From JBALVT01 sp036960305 (GTDB taxonomy: Bacteria > Pseudomonadota > Gammaproteobacteria > Pseudomonadales > Halieaceae), in the NCBI GenBank assembly GCA_036960305.1, contig JBALWA010000013.1, forward strand, positions 1 through 64,000: 64,000 nucleotides of DNA, in the 5' to 3' direction. Below the pieces are notes generated by a model. That model was not told the DNA's origin. It was given only the letters and a program-made list of their open reading frames with translations, and made no database searches. Made by a program: the position numbers and the translations under genes. This document shows, one piece after another, positions 1 through 8,156 of this stretch (position 1 is the first letter of the stretch; every line of letters begins with the position of its first letter).

Positions 1-2
1 GC

Positions 3-800
3 GGCGACTTTGAATGGCAGCGCCCCAACACCACGCCCCGTCGACTCACTGAAGAGCAGGTAGACGCTTACGACCAACAGGGGGTTTTTGTGTTGGAAGG
101 CGCGTTCGACACCGCAGACCTCCAGCCTGTAATCGAAGAGCTGGACCGACGCGAAGAAGACATGGTCAAAATGCTCAGGGAACATTCGGATGACGGCACC
201 TTGTTTATCAATCGCGCTGACGAAATCACCTTCTCCGCGCAACTGGTGCAGCAATCAGAGCTGCTCGCAGATTTCTGCCGCGGCCCGGTATTCCAGGACC
301 TGGTTCACGACCTGATCGGCCCGGACGTGCGCCTGTACTGGGATCAGGCGGTATACAAGAAGCCCGGCAACCCGGCGCCCTTCCCCTGGCACCAGGACAA
401 TGGCTATACGTTTATCGAGCCCCAGCAATACCTCACCTGCTGGGTGGCCCTGGTTGATGCCACCGAGGAGAACGGCTGCCCACACGTCATTCCCGGCCTG
501 CACCGCGAAGGCACACTTGAGCACGAGTACACCGACCTCGGTTTCAACTGCTTCCAGGGTGAACCAGAAGGTAGCGTGGCTGCACCCGTCAAAGCAGGTG
601 GCATCGTGGTGTTTTCGTCTCTCACGCCTCACGCCACCGGCCCCAATCTGACCGATGGCATACGCAAAGCCTATATCGTGCAGTTCTGCCCCGATGGCTG
701 TGTCGCAGTGTCCTTGAAGGAGACCGGCGAGCGAATCGAGATCCCCGTAGGCAACCCGGAAACCCAGTTCCCGGTACTGGTAAAAGGTGAAGCGGCCTAA
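3..800 (+). CDS. Phytanoyl-CoA dioxygenase (PhyH) family protein, 5' end cut by the window
   Basis: The reading frame is open from base 3 without a stop, and the translation before the first internal GTG at 90 already reads as PhyH N-terminus (RLTEEQVDAYDQQGVFVLEG), so the gene begins upstream of the window. The family are Fe(II)/2-oxoglutarate dioxygenases. The facial-triad region is visible as WHQDNGY (His and Asp) followed about 90 residues later by SSLTPHATGPN (distal His); TCWVALVDATEENG is the usual core strand. This is a small-molecule or fatty-acyl hydroxylase rather than a proven phytanoyl-CoA enzyme; substrate unknown. It is the last gene of its transcript, 130 bp before the next start. 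Confidence 0.85.
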   Translation, partial: GDFEWQRPNTTPRRLTEEQVDAYDQQGVFVLEGAFDTADLQPVIEELDRREEDMVKMLREHSDDGTLFINRADEITFSAQLVQQSELLADFCRGPVFQDLVHDLIGPDVRLYWDQAVYKKPGNPAPFPWHQDNGYTFIEPQQYLTCWVALVDATEENGCPHVIPGLHREGTLEHEYTDLGFNCFQGEPEGSVAAPVKAGGIVVFSSLTPHATGPNLTDGIRKAYIVQFCPDGCVAVSLKETGERIEIPVGNPETQFPVLVKGEAA

Positions 801-825
801 AAAACGTGGTCTGTCCCCTGTTTTT
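797..825. repeat. GGTCTGTCCCC motif after the PhyH stop
   Basis: Directly after the stop at 800 lies ACGTGGTCTGTCCCCTG followed by a run of T. This short GGTCTGTCCCC string resembles motifs I associate with small transposase-linked repeats scattered through proteobacterial intergenic regions. Only one copy was noticed in this window, so calling it a repeat rests on memory rather than on sequence seen here. Confidence 0.3.
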
Positions 826-935
826 GCTCACTTTGTAGTCGGCATCAGTCCTATTCCTCAATTGCCGTTCCCGTTGCGGCTACCACGCACTACTATGGCC
901 CTATCCAATCCTATTAAGCAGCTGGAGAAATGCAG

Positions 936-1997
936 ATGACATATCGAGTAATACAGTGGGCGACCGGCGGTGTCGGCAAAGCGGCGATTGAGGCGGTACT
1001 AGACCACCCCGAGCTGGAACTTGTCGGTTGCTGGGTTCACAGCGACGAGAAGAATGGACGCGATGTGGGCGACATACTCGGCATGGGCCCCATTGGTGTG
1101 AATGCAACTTCCAGTAAGGACGACATCCTGGCGCTGGATGCTGACTGCGTGGTCTACACGCCACTGTTCCCCGATGAACAGGAAGTCATTGACATACTGG
1201 CCTCCGGCAAGAGCATCGTCACCTCAGTGGGCTGGGTCTATCCCCACGACTCACTGGACACCAGCGCGATTGAGGCCGCTTGTGAGAAAGGCAATTCCTC
1301 CCTACACGGCACGGGCATCCACCCCGGCGGTATGACCGAGCGCTTCCCTCTGATGCTGTCCGCGCTGACACGTGGCATTACCCACGTACAGGTAGACGAA
1401 TACTCCGACATTCGTACCTACGGCGCACCCAATGTGGTACGCGATATGATGCTATTTGGGCACAGCCCGGAAGATGCCCGCAAGAGCCCCATGGTCCAGT
1501 TTATGAGTGGCGGATTCATGCAGTCCATCGACATGGTGGCTAAGGAACTGGGATTCAAGCTAGACGCGAAAAAACGCACCATTCACGATCTCTCCGTTGC
1601 CACAGCACCCATCGACTCTCCAATCGGGATTATCGAGGTGGGGCAAGTAGCGGCACAGAAGTTTACCTGGCAGGGCCTGGTCAAGGGTGAACCGGTTATT
1701 ACTGCAACGGTCTGCTGGTTGATGGGCGAGGAAAACCTGGAGCCAGGCTGGGGCTTTGGCCCTGAAGGCGCGCGCTATGAAATCGAGGTCAAAGGCGACC
1801 CGGACATGAGCATGACCATACACGGTTGCCACCCCAAAAGTGTTGAGGAAGGCCTGATACGCAATGAAGGCGTGGTTGTAACCGCCCTGCACTGCGTCAG
1901 CGCCATTCCCTATCTGTGCCAGGCGGGCCCCGGCATAAAGACCTATCTCGACCTCCCTCTTATCAGCGGCCGCGCTGCACCCCAGTTTCAGGAGTAA
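936..1997 (+). CDS. DapB-like NAD(P)-dependent dehydrogenase (dihydrodipicolinate reductase N-terminal family)
   Basis: The N-terminus MTYRVIQWATGGVGKAAIEA carries a Rossmann GxxGVG dinucleotide loop, followed by a segment ending DADCVVYTPL as in the dihydrodipicolinate reductase/2,4-diaminopentanoate dehydrogenase-like family. About 353 residues, much longer than true DapB, so lysine biosynthesis is unlikely; these long homologues sit in catabolic clusters and their substrates are mostly unknown. I prefer the ATG at 936 to that at 930 because GGAG at 924-927 is eight bases from 936 and too close to 930. The SDR gene follows after 6 bp, so both are probably co-transcribed. Confidence 0.75.
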   Translation: MTYRVIQWATGGVGKAAIEAVLDHPELELVGCWVHSDEKNGRDVGDILGMGPIGVNATSSKDDILALDADCVVYTPLFPDEQEVIDILASGKSIVTSVGWVYPHDSLDTSAIEAACEKGNSSLHGTGIHPGGMTERFPLMLSALTRGITHVQVDEYSDIRTYGAPNVVRDMMLFGHSPEDARKSPMVQFMSGGFMQSIDMVAKELGFKLDAKKRTIHDLSVATAPIDSPIGIIEVGQVAAQKFTWQGLVKGEPVITATVCWLMGEENLEPGWGFGPEGARYEIEVKGDPDMSMTIHGCHPKSVEEGLIRNEGVVVTALHCVSAIPYLCQAGPGIKTYLDLPLISGRAAPQFQE

Positions 1998-2003
1998 GCT
2001 CAT

Positions 2004-2795
2004 ATGATTCTCGATCTTTTTAAAATAACCGATAAAGTCGCCATCGTCACCGGCGCGGGCAAAGGCATAGGCAAGGGTATTGCGCTGGCCTTCGCCGAAG
2101 CTGGCGCCGACGTGGTCTGCGCTGCCAGAACCCTGGCTGACATTGAAGCCACCGTTGCCGAGATTGAAAAACTGGGACGCCGAGCCATACCTGTGCAATG
2201 CGACGTAATGAAGACCGCAGATCTGGACAACCTGGTCGAGGCGACCATGGAAGCCTTTGGAAAAATTGATATCCTGGTGAACAACACCGGTGGCACTATG
2301 CCCTGCCCGGCCATGGACACCACCGAAGAGTTCTTTGAAGAGGCCCTGCGCTTCAATGTCACCACCGCCTTCCTGCTCAGTCGCAAAGTAGCAGCGAAAA
2401 TGGTGGAAACCGGTGAGATGGGGGCCATCGTCAACATCTCTTCCCGTTCCTCAGACATGGTGCAAACTGCCTTTGTTGCCTACGGAGCCGCCAAGGCTGC
2501 GATGAATATGATGACTATGAATATGGCGCCTGAATTTGCACCGAAGATTCGGGTGAACGCGATTTCTGTAGGCGGCGTGGCCACGGATTCACTTAAAGTG
2601 GTCCTGCAAAATGAGGCTGCGCGCAAGCAATTCAACGATGGCGTGCCTATGGGTCGGCCCGGAGAAGTCGAGGACATCGCCGCTGCGGCTCTGTATCTGG
2701 CATCGCCTGCCGCATCCTGGGTGACAGGGAAAGTATTTCAAATCGACGGTGGCGTGAGTGCGCCGGCCATTTGGGTACCCACACCTCCGCTCTAG
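2004..2795 (+). CDS. Short-chain dehydrogenase/reductase (SDR)
   Basis: Classical SDR of 263 residues. TGAGKGIGKG near residue 17 is the TGxxxGxG cofactor loop, NNTGG stands where NNAG is usual, SSRSS holds the catalytic Ser, and YGAAK is the YxxxK catalytic pair. It oxidises or reduces an alcohol/ketone with NAD(P)H; the specific substrate is not readable. GGAG at 1990-1993, inside the end of the previous gene, serves as its ribosome site, which supports coupling with the DapB-like dehydrogenase. Its C-terminus (QIDGGVSAPAIW) is family-typical. Confidence 0.9.
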   Translation: MILDLFKITDKVAIVTGAGKGIGKGIALAFAEAGADVVCAARTLADIEATVAEIEKLGRRAIPVQCDVMKTADLDNLVEATMEAFGKIDILVNNTGGTMPCPAMDTTEEFFEEALRFNVTTAFLLSRKVAAKMVETGEMGAIVNISSRSSDMVQTAFVAYGAAKAAMNMMTMNMAPEFAPKIRVNAISVGGVATDSLKVVLQNEAARKQFNDGVPMGRPGEVEDIAAAALYLASPAASWVTGKVFQIDGGVSAPAIWVPTPPL

Positions 2796-2861
2796 TAAAA
2801 AAATGGGGTGCCCGGCTCACTGGGTACTCCTCTTCCCCATTTATGCAGGAGGTCATACAGG

Positions 2862-3869
2862 ATGTCCATTAGCTTCATAGCCGTTTTGGTCCTGTTATTA
2901 CTGACCTTCGTTGTCTATCGCTTGTGTCGCACACCCGTTGGCCTGATAGGCCTCAAACCGGCAGTGATCTGCCGCCTGACCAAAATGGGCGCAAGGGATT
3001 TTGACCCGGCTGCTCGCGCTGAAGCGGACAAGTTTACCGGCATGATGCTGGGTAACGGCAAGCTTTCCCCAGGGGTAAAGAAATCCAGCGTGAACATCGA
3101 TCTGAGTGAGCACACAGTACCCTGTATTCTCTACACACCACCCGGCGAGGGCCCTTTCCCCATTCTTGTGTGGATACACGGTGGCTGTTGGCTTGTGGGT
3201 CGCCCCGATCATGGTGAAAGAGAAACAAGCTATATTGCAAGACAGGCCAATGTCCTGGTGGTCTCGGTGGACTACCGACTGGCCCCGGAGCACCCTTTCC
3301 CAGCCGGTCTGGATGACTGCTTTAATGTCTGCACCTGGCTAGCGCAACACGGCGAAGAATTCGGCGGCGACCCGATGCGCATCAGCGTCGGGGGTAGCAG
3401 TGCCGGGGGTAACCTGGCAACGGCTGTCGCTCTTCGCGCCCGCGATGATGGTGGCGTCAAGCTACTCAGCCAAATTCTCCGAGTACCGATTACCGATGCG
3501 CTTAAAACCGATGAGTGGCCCTCGTACCGTCTTGCAGGCGAAGATTACGTGCTCGGCCGTCGCGCCATGGTCGAAGCTATCGAACTGTATACACCTAACG
3601 AAAAAGACCGCCAGCATCCCTGGGTGAGCCCACTGAATGCAGTCGAACTTTCCGGCCTGCCTCCCACACTGATCACCACCGCCGAACTGGATCCGCTACG
3701 AGACCAGGCCGAAGCGTACGCACAGCGCTTGCGTGAACAGAAAGTGGCCGTCACTCTCAAGCGCTTCCCTGCGACCATTCACGATTTTATCGCCTCCCCT
3801 AAGCCACTGCGGGAGAGCAGCGAGTTAGCGGTAGCGCTGTTACGCGAGGTTAATGCGGTTTCCAGGTGA
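2862..3869 (+). CDS. Alpha/beta hydrolase of the hormone-sensitive-lipase (HSL) type, membrane-anchored
   Basis: 335-residue esterase/lipase. Residues 5-20 form one hydrophobic segment (IAVLVLLLLTFVVY), a signal anchor or uncleaved signal. HGG at 106-108 is the HSL oxyanion motif, GSSAG at 178-182 gives nucleophile Ser180, and the Asp (LDPLRD) and His (TIHDF) of the triad follow in order. The start at 2862 is fixed by AGGAGG at 2847-2852, nine bases upstream; a longer frame back to 2808 has no such support. Likely hydrolyses an ester or lactone for the neighbouring dehydrogenases, which is inference from position. Confidence 0.88.
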   Translation: MSISFIAVLVLLLLTFVVYRLCRTPVGLIGLKPAVICRLTKMGARDFDPAARAEADKFTGMMLGNGKLSPGVKKSSVNIDLSEHTVPCILYTPPGEGPFPILVWIHGGCWLVGRPDHGERETSYIARQANVLVVSVDYRLAPEHPFPAGLDDCFNVCTWLAQHGEEFGGDPMRISVGGSSAGGNLATAVALRARDDGGVKLLSQILRVPITDALKTDEWPSYRLAGEDYVLGRRAMVEAIELYTPNEKDRQHPWVSPLNAVELSGLPPTLITTAELDPLRDQAEAYAQRLREQKVAVTLKRFPATIHDFIASPKPLRESSELAVALLREVNAVSR

Positions 3870-3977
3870 AAGCCTGCCCAAGTCCCGGCCTCAATTGTTA
3901 AAGTTGAACCATGGCATACTATACTGCTAACGAATAACGCGATGTGATGGCGTTCGTCTACGTACAGGAACCGCTTT

Positions 3978-4976
3978 ATGAAAATAGCCATGCTGGGTGC
4001 AGCACGCATAGGCAAAGAAGGTTTGGTGAAGCCCGCGCAAAAAGTGGAGGGAATCGAATTGTACGCCATTGCCGCCAGAGACCCGGCGCGAGCCAGGGCC
4101 TATGCGGATAAGCACCACATTCCAACGGTGCACGACAGCTACGAGGCCCTGCTTGTAGACCCAGACGTGGACGCTATCTACAACCCCCTGCCCAATGGCT
4201 TGCACTGCGAATGGAGCATCAAAGCACTAGAGGCAGGCAAGCATGTGCTTTGCGAAAAGCCCCTTGCCTCTAACGCTCAAGAAGCGCGGGCTATGGCCGA
4301 GGCGGCCGTGCGCTGTGACCGGGTGCTGATGGAGGCCCTGCATTACCGTTTCCATCCCATGGCTGCCCGTATGCAGGAAGCGGTGGCACAGCTGGGAAGA
4401 ATTCAGCATATCGAGACCAGCATGTGCGCTCCCATCCTTTCGGGCAAGGACATACGCTATAACTACGCCCTGGGTGGCGGCGCTGCAATGGACATGGGTG
4501 TCTACACGATCAGTCTGCTTCGTTTTCTGGCCGCAGCGGCCACTGAACAGGACCTGACGACAACACCACAGCTGGATTCAGTAAAGGTAAAACTGCGCGG
4601 TGAAAACATCGACAGGGCCATGAAGGTCGATTTGAGCTGGCCGGGAGGCTGCACGGGTAAACTGCATTACTCGCTGTTGTCGACTTCGGTCTTGAAACTT
4701 TCTGCCAGGGTAACGGGTGAGCACGGCGAGCTGCGGATTCTGAATCCCTATATGCCGCACCTATTTCACAACTTCGAGTTACGTCTGGGCAAGCAGAAAA
4801 CGCGCGAGAAAATTCCAGGAGAAGCCACCTACACCTGCCAGTTGCGGGAATTTATGCGCCGCATCGACGGTGAAGAACCTCGCAGTTCCGACCTCGCCGA
4901 CTCTATCGCCACCATGGCGATAATTGACGCGATTTACGAACATGCTGATATGCCGCTGCGAGGCAGCCCGGAGTAG
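3978..4976 (+). CDS. Gfo/Idh/MocA family oxidoreductase
   Basis: 332 residues. The N-terminus MKIAMLGAARIGKEGLV is a Rossmann loop, and CEKPLA with Lys94 is the EKP signature of the family; NPLPNGLH precedes it as in dihydrodiol dehydrogenase-like members. The C-terminal half is the alpha/beta substrate domain (GGGAAMDMGVYT). NAD(P)-dependent oxidation of a sugar, cyclitol or dihydrodiol is the family reaction; substrate not determinable. It has its own 108-bp upstream gap, so it is probably separately transcribed, and it converges on the next gene with 21 bp between stops. Confidence 0.85.
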   Translation: MKIAMLGAARIGKEGLVKPAQKVEGIELYAIAARDPARARAYADKHHIPTVHDSYEALLVDPDVDAIYNPLPNGLHCEWSIKALEAGKHVLCEKPLASNAQEARAMAEAAVRCDRVLMEALHYRFHPMAARMQEAVAQLGRIQHIETSMCAPILSGKDIRYNYALGGGAAMDMGVYTISLLRFLAAAATEQDLTTTPQLDSVKVKLRGENIDRAMKVDLSWPGGCTGKLHYSLLSTSVLKLSARVTGEHGELRILNPYMPHLFHNFELRLGKQKTREKIPGEATYTCQLREFMRRIDGEEPRSSDLADSIATMAIIDAIYEHADMPLRGSPE

Positions 4977-4993
4977 CGTCCGTTCAGCGCTAC
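4973..4993. terminator. Weak hairpin between convergent genes
   Basis: GTAGCG, nine bases, then CGCTAC forms a 6-bp perfect stem that spans the stop of the Gfo/Idh gene and precedes the stop of the opposing gene. There is no clear T-tract on either side, so intrinsic termination is only possible, not shown. Confidence 0.3.
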
Positions 4994-4997
4994 CCCC

Positions 4998-6020
4998 TCA
5001 CTGCTTTAAACTGGCAATCGCCTCAGCGGCTTGAGCATCATCCGCGGGGTCTGTGGGTATCGGGAAAGTGATTCGTCGGGCCAGGCCCGCATAGCGCTCC
5101 TGATAAACCTGGGCGATCGTTTCGTAACTGCCCCTGGGCACAAACTTCTCCAACATCTCATCGGTGACGATGTTCGGCATGTCTTGCCAGCTACCCGCTC
5201 GAGTCATATCGAGAAGTTGTTGCCCCTTTTCCTGCCAACCAAACAATTCCAGGCTGGGCCAGTAGGCTGGAGTGGAGTAAAGGAAACCCAGGAGGTTACG
5301 CATCTTCTCCCACTCGGAAGCGACCGTCTCCTCGTACTTACCCGTTGCGGTTAAAGGCGCGAGGATGAGCTTGAAATCTGCTCCATCACGTCCGACCGAT
5401 TCGAAGCCGCCCTGTAAGCGCGGCAGACACACCTCCCGGATGTATTCGGGCGGCGTATTGGTCGGATGAGTAATCATGCCATCAGCTACCCGGCCTACCA
5501 TTCGGGTCATGGCCGGACCAACCGCCCCACACAGAATCGGAATGTCAGGGTTATCAATCGGCCCTGGATTAAAGAACGGCTGCAATTTGGTAAAGCGATA
5601 ATGATCGCCCTCGAAGTTCAGCCTTTCGCCAGTCTGAAAGCTATTGAATATCGCCTTCATCGATTGCAAGTATTCCCGTAGCTGAGGCACCGGCGAATCC
5701 CATCGCGCCGAATAACGCTGCTCGATATTCTGCTTAATCTGTGTGCCCAGACCGAGCTCGAAGCGTCCGCCGGACATTTTCTGTAAGTCCCAGCTCGCCA
5801 CCGCCACGGTCATCGGGCTGCGAGGGAAAGCTACCAATACGCCGGTGCCTACAATCAACCGGCTGGTCGCGTTTAACGCCATGGCCGACAGTAACAAGCC
5901 GTCGTGGATCGCATCGGGTACCTGCAAACCATCAAAACCCATTGCTTCCGCTCTGGCCGCGTGCGCCCCTATCTCGCCCGGCCCCATATCTTCTGGCGTG
6001 GCAGCAAATACTTCAAACAT
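4998..6020 (-). CDS. Luciferase-like (LLM class) flavin/F420-dependent oxidoreductase
   Basis: 340-residue TIM-barrel monooxygenase-like protein. Recognisable elements are AEAMGFDGLQVPDA, the SRLIVGTGVLVAF strand, MSGGRFELGLGTQ, and GAVGPAMTRMVGRVADGM, which match the subgroup often annotated as F420-dependent MSMEG_2256-like. In a gammaproteobacterium FMN is the more likely cofactor. It is divergent from the MarR regulator with 69 bp between starts, so it is a natural target of that regulator. Substrate unknown. Confidence 0.85.
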   Translation of the reverse strand: MFEVFAATPEDMGPGEIGAHAARAEAMGFDGLQVPDAIHDGLLLSAMALNATSRLIVGTGVLVAFPRSPMTVAVASWDLQKMSGGRFELGLGTQIKQNIEQRYSARWDSPVPQLREYLQSMKAIFNSFQTGERLNFEGDHYRFTKLQPFFNPGPIDNPDIPILCGAVGPAMTRMVGRVADGMITHPTNTPPEYIREVCLPRLQGGFESVGRDGADFKLILAPLTATGKYEETVASEWEKMRNLLGFLYSTPAYWPSLELFGWQEKGQQLLDMTRAGSWQDMPNIVTDEMLEKFVPRGSYETIAQVYQERYAGLARRITFPIPTDPADDAQAAEAIASLKQ

Positions 6021-6043
6021 GGCTTGACCCTTTTAAATATAAA

Positions 6044-6054
6044 CAGTTAAACTG
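6044..6054. promoter_or_regulatory. Candidate MarR operator in the divergent promoter
   Basis: CAGTTAAACTG is a perfect 5-bp inverted repeat around one base, in the AT-rich 69-bp gap between the LLM gene start (6020) and the MarR start (6090). MarR proteins commonly bind short inverted repeats in such gaps. Assignment is inference. Confidence 0.4.
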
Positions 6055-6089
6055 ATAATAAGTCTATCTTATCTTATCGGGACAATGCA

Positions 6090-6539
6090 ATGCTTAAGCA
6101 GCAGAAATATGAACTCGGTCAAACCCTGATGCTGGCATTGAGTGATTTCCAGGGTCGGCTGGACGCAGACTTGAAACGCAGAGGTGTAGTGGGTATCCGG
6201 GGTCGGCACCGGGCGGTTTTTATGCACCTGGACCGCTTCGGTGCAAGCCGCAGTGTGGAGTTGGCGGCCGCTGCGGGTATCCGCCCCCAGTCCATGATGA
6301 AGATTGTTCATGAAATGGAAGAATTGGGGCTGGTAACCCGGAGCGCCGACCCCAGTGACTCCCGGGCCAAGCTCATCGGATTTACGCAAGCCGGCCAGGA
6401 CCTGATCGAGGAACTGACGCGATCCACTGAAGCCGTTTGGGAGCAATATGCTGAATTACTGGGCGAAGCTGAGCTGTCACAAACACTGGACGCACTAGGC
6501 AAATTGCCGTCATCAAACACACACGGAGAAAAGCAATGA
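6090..6539 (+). CDS. MarR-family transcriptional regulator
   Basis: 149 residues with a winged-helix layout: SVELAAAAGIRPQSMMKIVHEMEELGLV is the helix-turn-helix with recognition helix, and SADPSDSRAKLIGFTQAG is the characteristic wing (D-x-R-x-K followed by LT/FT-x-x-G). Probably a ligand-responsive repressor of its own operon and of the divergent LLM gene. It overlaps the next SDR by four bases (ATGA), so regulator, SDR and enoyl-CoA hydratase form one transcript. Confidence 0.9.
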   Translation: MLKQQKYELGQTLMLALSDFQGRLDADLKRRGVVGIRGRHRAVFMHLDRFGASRSVELAAAAGIRPQSMMKIVHEMEELGLVTRSADPSDSRAKLIGFTQAGQDLIEELTRSTEAVWEQYAELLGEAELSQTLDALGKLPSSNTHGEKQ

Positions 6540-7375
6540 GCAGGACAGTAGCATTTATCACCGGGGCCAGTCGCGGTATTGGCGCGGAATCCGCCGTTGC
6601 ATTGGCAAAGGCCGGTTACGACGTGGCCATCACCGCCCGTACACTGGCCGAGGGCGAAAGCCATGACCATGTGGGCAAGGCCACGCCTCTGCCCGGCAGC
6701 CTGGAGGCAACAGCTGCAGCAGTTCGTGCCGTTGGCGGCGAAGCGCTGTGCTTGCAAGCAGATATCCTCGAAGAAGCCAGTGTCATCGGCGCCGCTGAGC
6801 AGGCAAAAAGCCACTTTGGCCAGATAGACCTGTTGTTCAACAACGCCGTATACCAGGGTACCGGTAACCAGGAGCCGGTGTTGGAAGTCACCCGCGCACA
6901 ACTCGATGCCATTTTCCAGGGCAACCTGTTCACACCACTGGCATTGGTAAAGGCCGTGCTACCCGGAATGCTGGAACGCCAGTCGGGCACCATCATCAAT
7001 ATGGTGTCCTACACCGCCTTCAACAACCCCCCTGCCCCTGCTGACAAAGGCGGCTGGGGCTTTGCCTACCCGTCGTCCAAGGCTGCTTTTGGACGCATGG
7101 CCGGCTCGCTACGCGTGGAACACCCCGACAGCGGTCTGCGTTGTTTCAATCTTGAACCCGGCACCGTCGTAACTGAGGTTATGAAGGCTGCCGGTATTAC
7201 GGAAGACGTGATGAAACGTTTCAAGCCCTGCACGCCGGCGGCCATTGCAGCCGTCGTTGCCTGGCTGGCACAAAACGAACCTCTGGCAGAGTGGCAACCG
7301 GAAGAGACTTTGCGTGGCCCCGCCATCGCCAAACAACTCGAACTGTTAAACGCACCTTCACTATTGGAGAGTTAA
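6536..7375 (+). CDS. Short-chain dehydrogenase/reductase (SDR)
   Basis: 279 residues. TGASRGIGAE near residue 10 is the cofactor loop, NNAVYQG replaces the usual NNAG, and YPSSK is the catalytic YxxxK. An insertion after TARTLAEGE (SHDHVGKATPLPG) is typical of a subgroup found in fatty-acid and steroid-type clusters. Starts inside the MarR stop and ends exactly one base before the next ATG, so translation is coupled at both ends. Confidence 0.9.
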   Translation: MSRTVAFITGASRGIGAESAVALAKAGYDVAITARTLAEGESHDHVGKATPLPGSLEATAAAVRAVGGEALCLQADILEEASVIGAAEQAKSHFGQIDLLFNNAVYQGTGNQEPVLEVTRAQLDAIFQGNLFTPLALVKAVLPGMLERQSGTIINMVSYTAFNNPPAPADKGGWGFAYPSSKAAFGRMAGSLRVEHPDSGLRCFNLEPGTVVTEVMKAAGITEDVMKRFKPCTPAAIAAVVAWLAQNEPLAEWQPEETLRGPAIAKQLELLNAPSLLES

Positions 7376-8149
7376 ATGAACACGGTATTGCTGGAAAAAC
7401 ACGACAACTACGCGATCATCAGCCTCAATCGCCCCGAGCACATGAACGCCCTGTCGCGAGAATTGCGACAGGATTTTGTGCAGGCATTTGACGAGTGCAC
7501 CCGGGACGAGGAAGTTCGGGTAGTGATTCTGAGCGGCAATGGCAAAGCGTTTTGCGCGGGCTTCGACTTGAAGGAACTCGCCTCCAGTAGCCAGGACGCA
7601 TCAGAGGAAGCTGACAACACTATCGCCCGGGCGATGGAGGCTTTCCAGGGGCCCATTATCGGTGCCGTCAACGGCCACGCGGTGACGGGCGGTTTCGAGA
7701 TGGCTTTAGCCTGCGATATTCTCATTGCCTCCGAGAATGCACGATTCGCCGACACTCACGCCCGCGTGGGTATACTCCCAGGATGGGGCTTGAGCCAGAA
7801 ACTACCTCGGCTGATCGGGCTATCCCGGGCCAAAGAAATCTCCTTCACGGGCACCCCGGTCTTTGCCCAGCAGGCTCTCGACTGGGGTCTGGTCAATCAC
7901 GTGGTCGCGGCTGAAGAGTTGCTGCCAAGAGCAATTAAAATGGCGGAGGATATGTGCAAATGTGTTCCCCAAATCCTGTTGCAGTACAAACCCCTCATCG
8001 ACGACGGGTATGCCATGCCTTACAAGGAAGCACTAGTCTGGGAAGAGGAACAGGCGATCGTCTCCGCCAAGCAAGCGGCCTCTGCGATGATAGCCGGTCG
8101 CCGTGAAGCGGTTCTGGCACAGGGAAGAAGCGAAAAAGGCGAAAGCTAA
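7376..8149 (+). CDS. Enoyl-CoA hydratase/isomerase (crotonase) family
   Basis: 257 residues. NGKAFCAGFDLKEL is the first oxyanion loop and GAVNGHAVTGGFEMALACD the second; IASENARFADTHARVGILPGWG is the family core. The Glu of the EM pair (GGFEMALACD) is not the catalytic Glu of hydratases; TRL-like catalytic positions read THARVGILPGWG, so hydratase versus isomerase or hydrolase activity cannot be decided. Starts immediately after the SDR stop. Together with the SDR it suggests beta-oxidation-like handling of a CoA ester. Confidence 0.88.
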   Translation: MNTVLLEKHDNYAIISLNRPEHMNALSRELRQDFVQAFDECTRDEEVRVVILSGNGKAFCAGFDLKELASSSQDASEEADNTIARAMEAFQGPIIGAVNGHAVTGGFEMALACDILIASENARFADTHARVGILPGWGLSQKLPRLIGLSRAKEISFTGTPVFAQQALDWGLVNHVVAAEELLPRAIKMAEDMCKCVPQILLQYKPLIDDGYAMPYKEALVWEEEQAIVSAKQAASAMIAGRREAVLAQGRSEKGES

Positions 8150-8156
8150 CCGTGAA

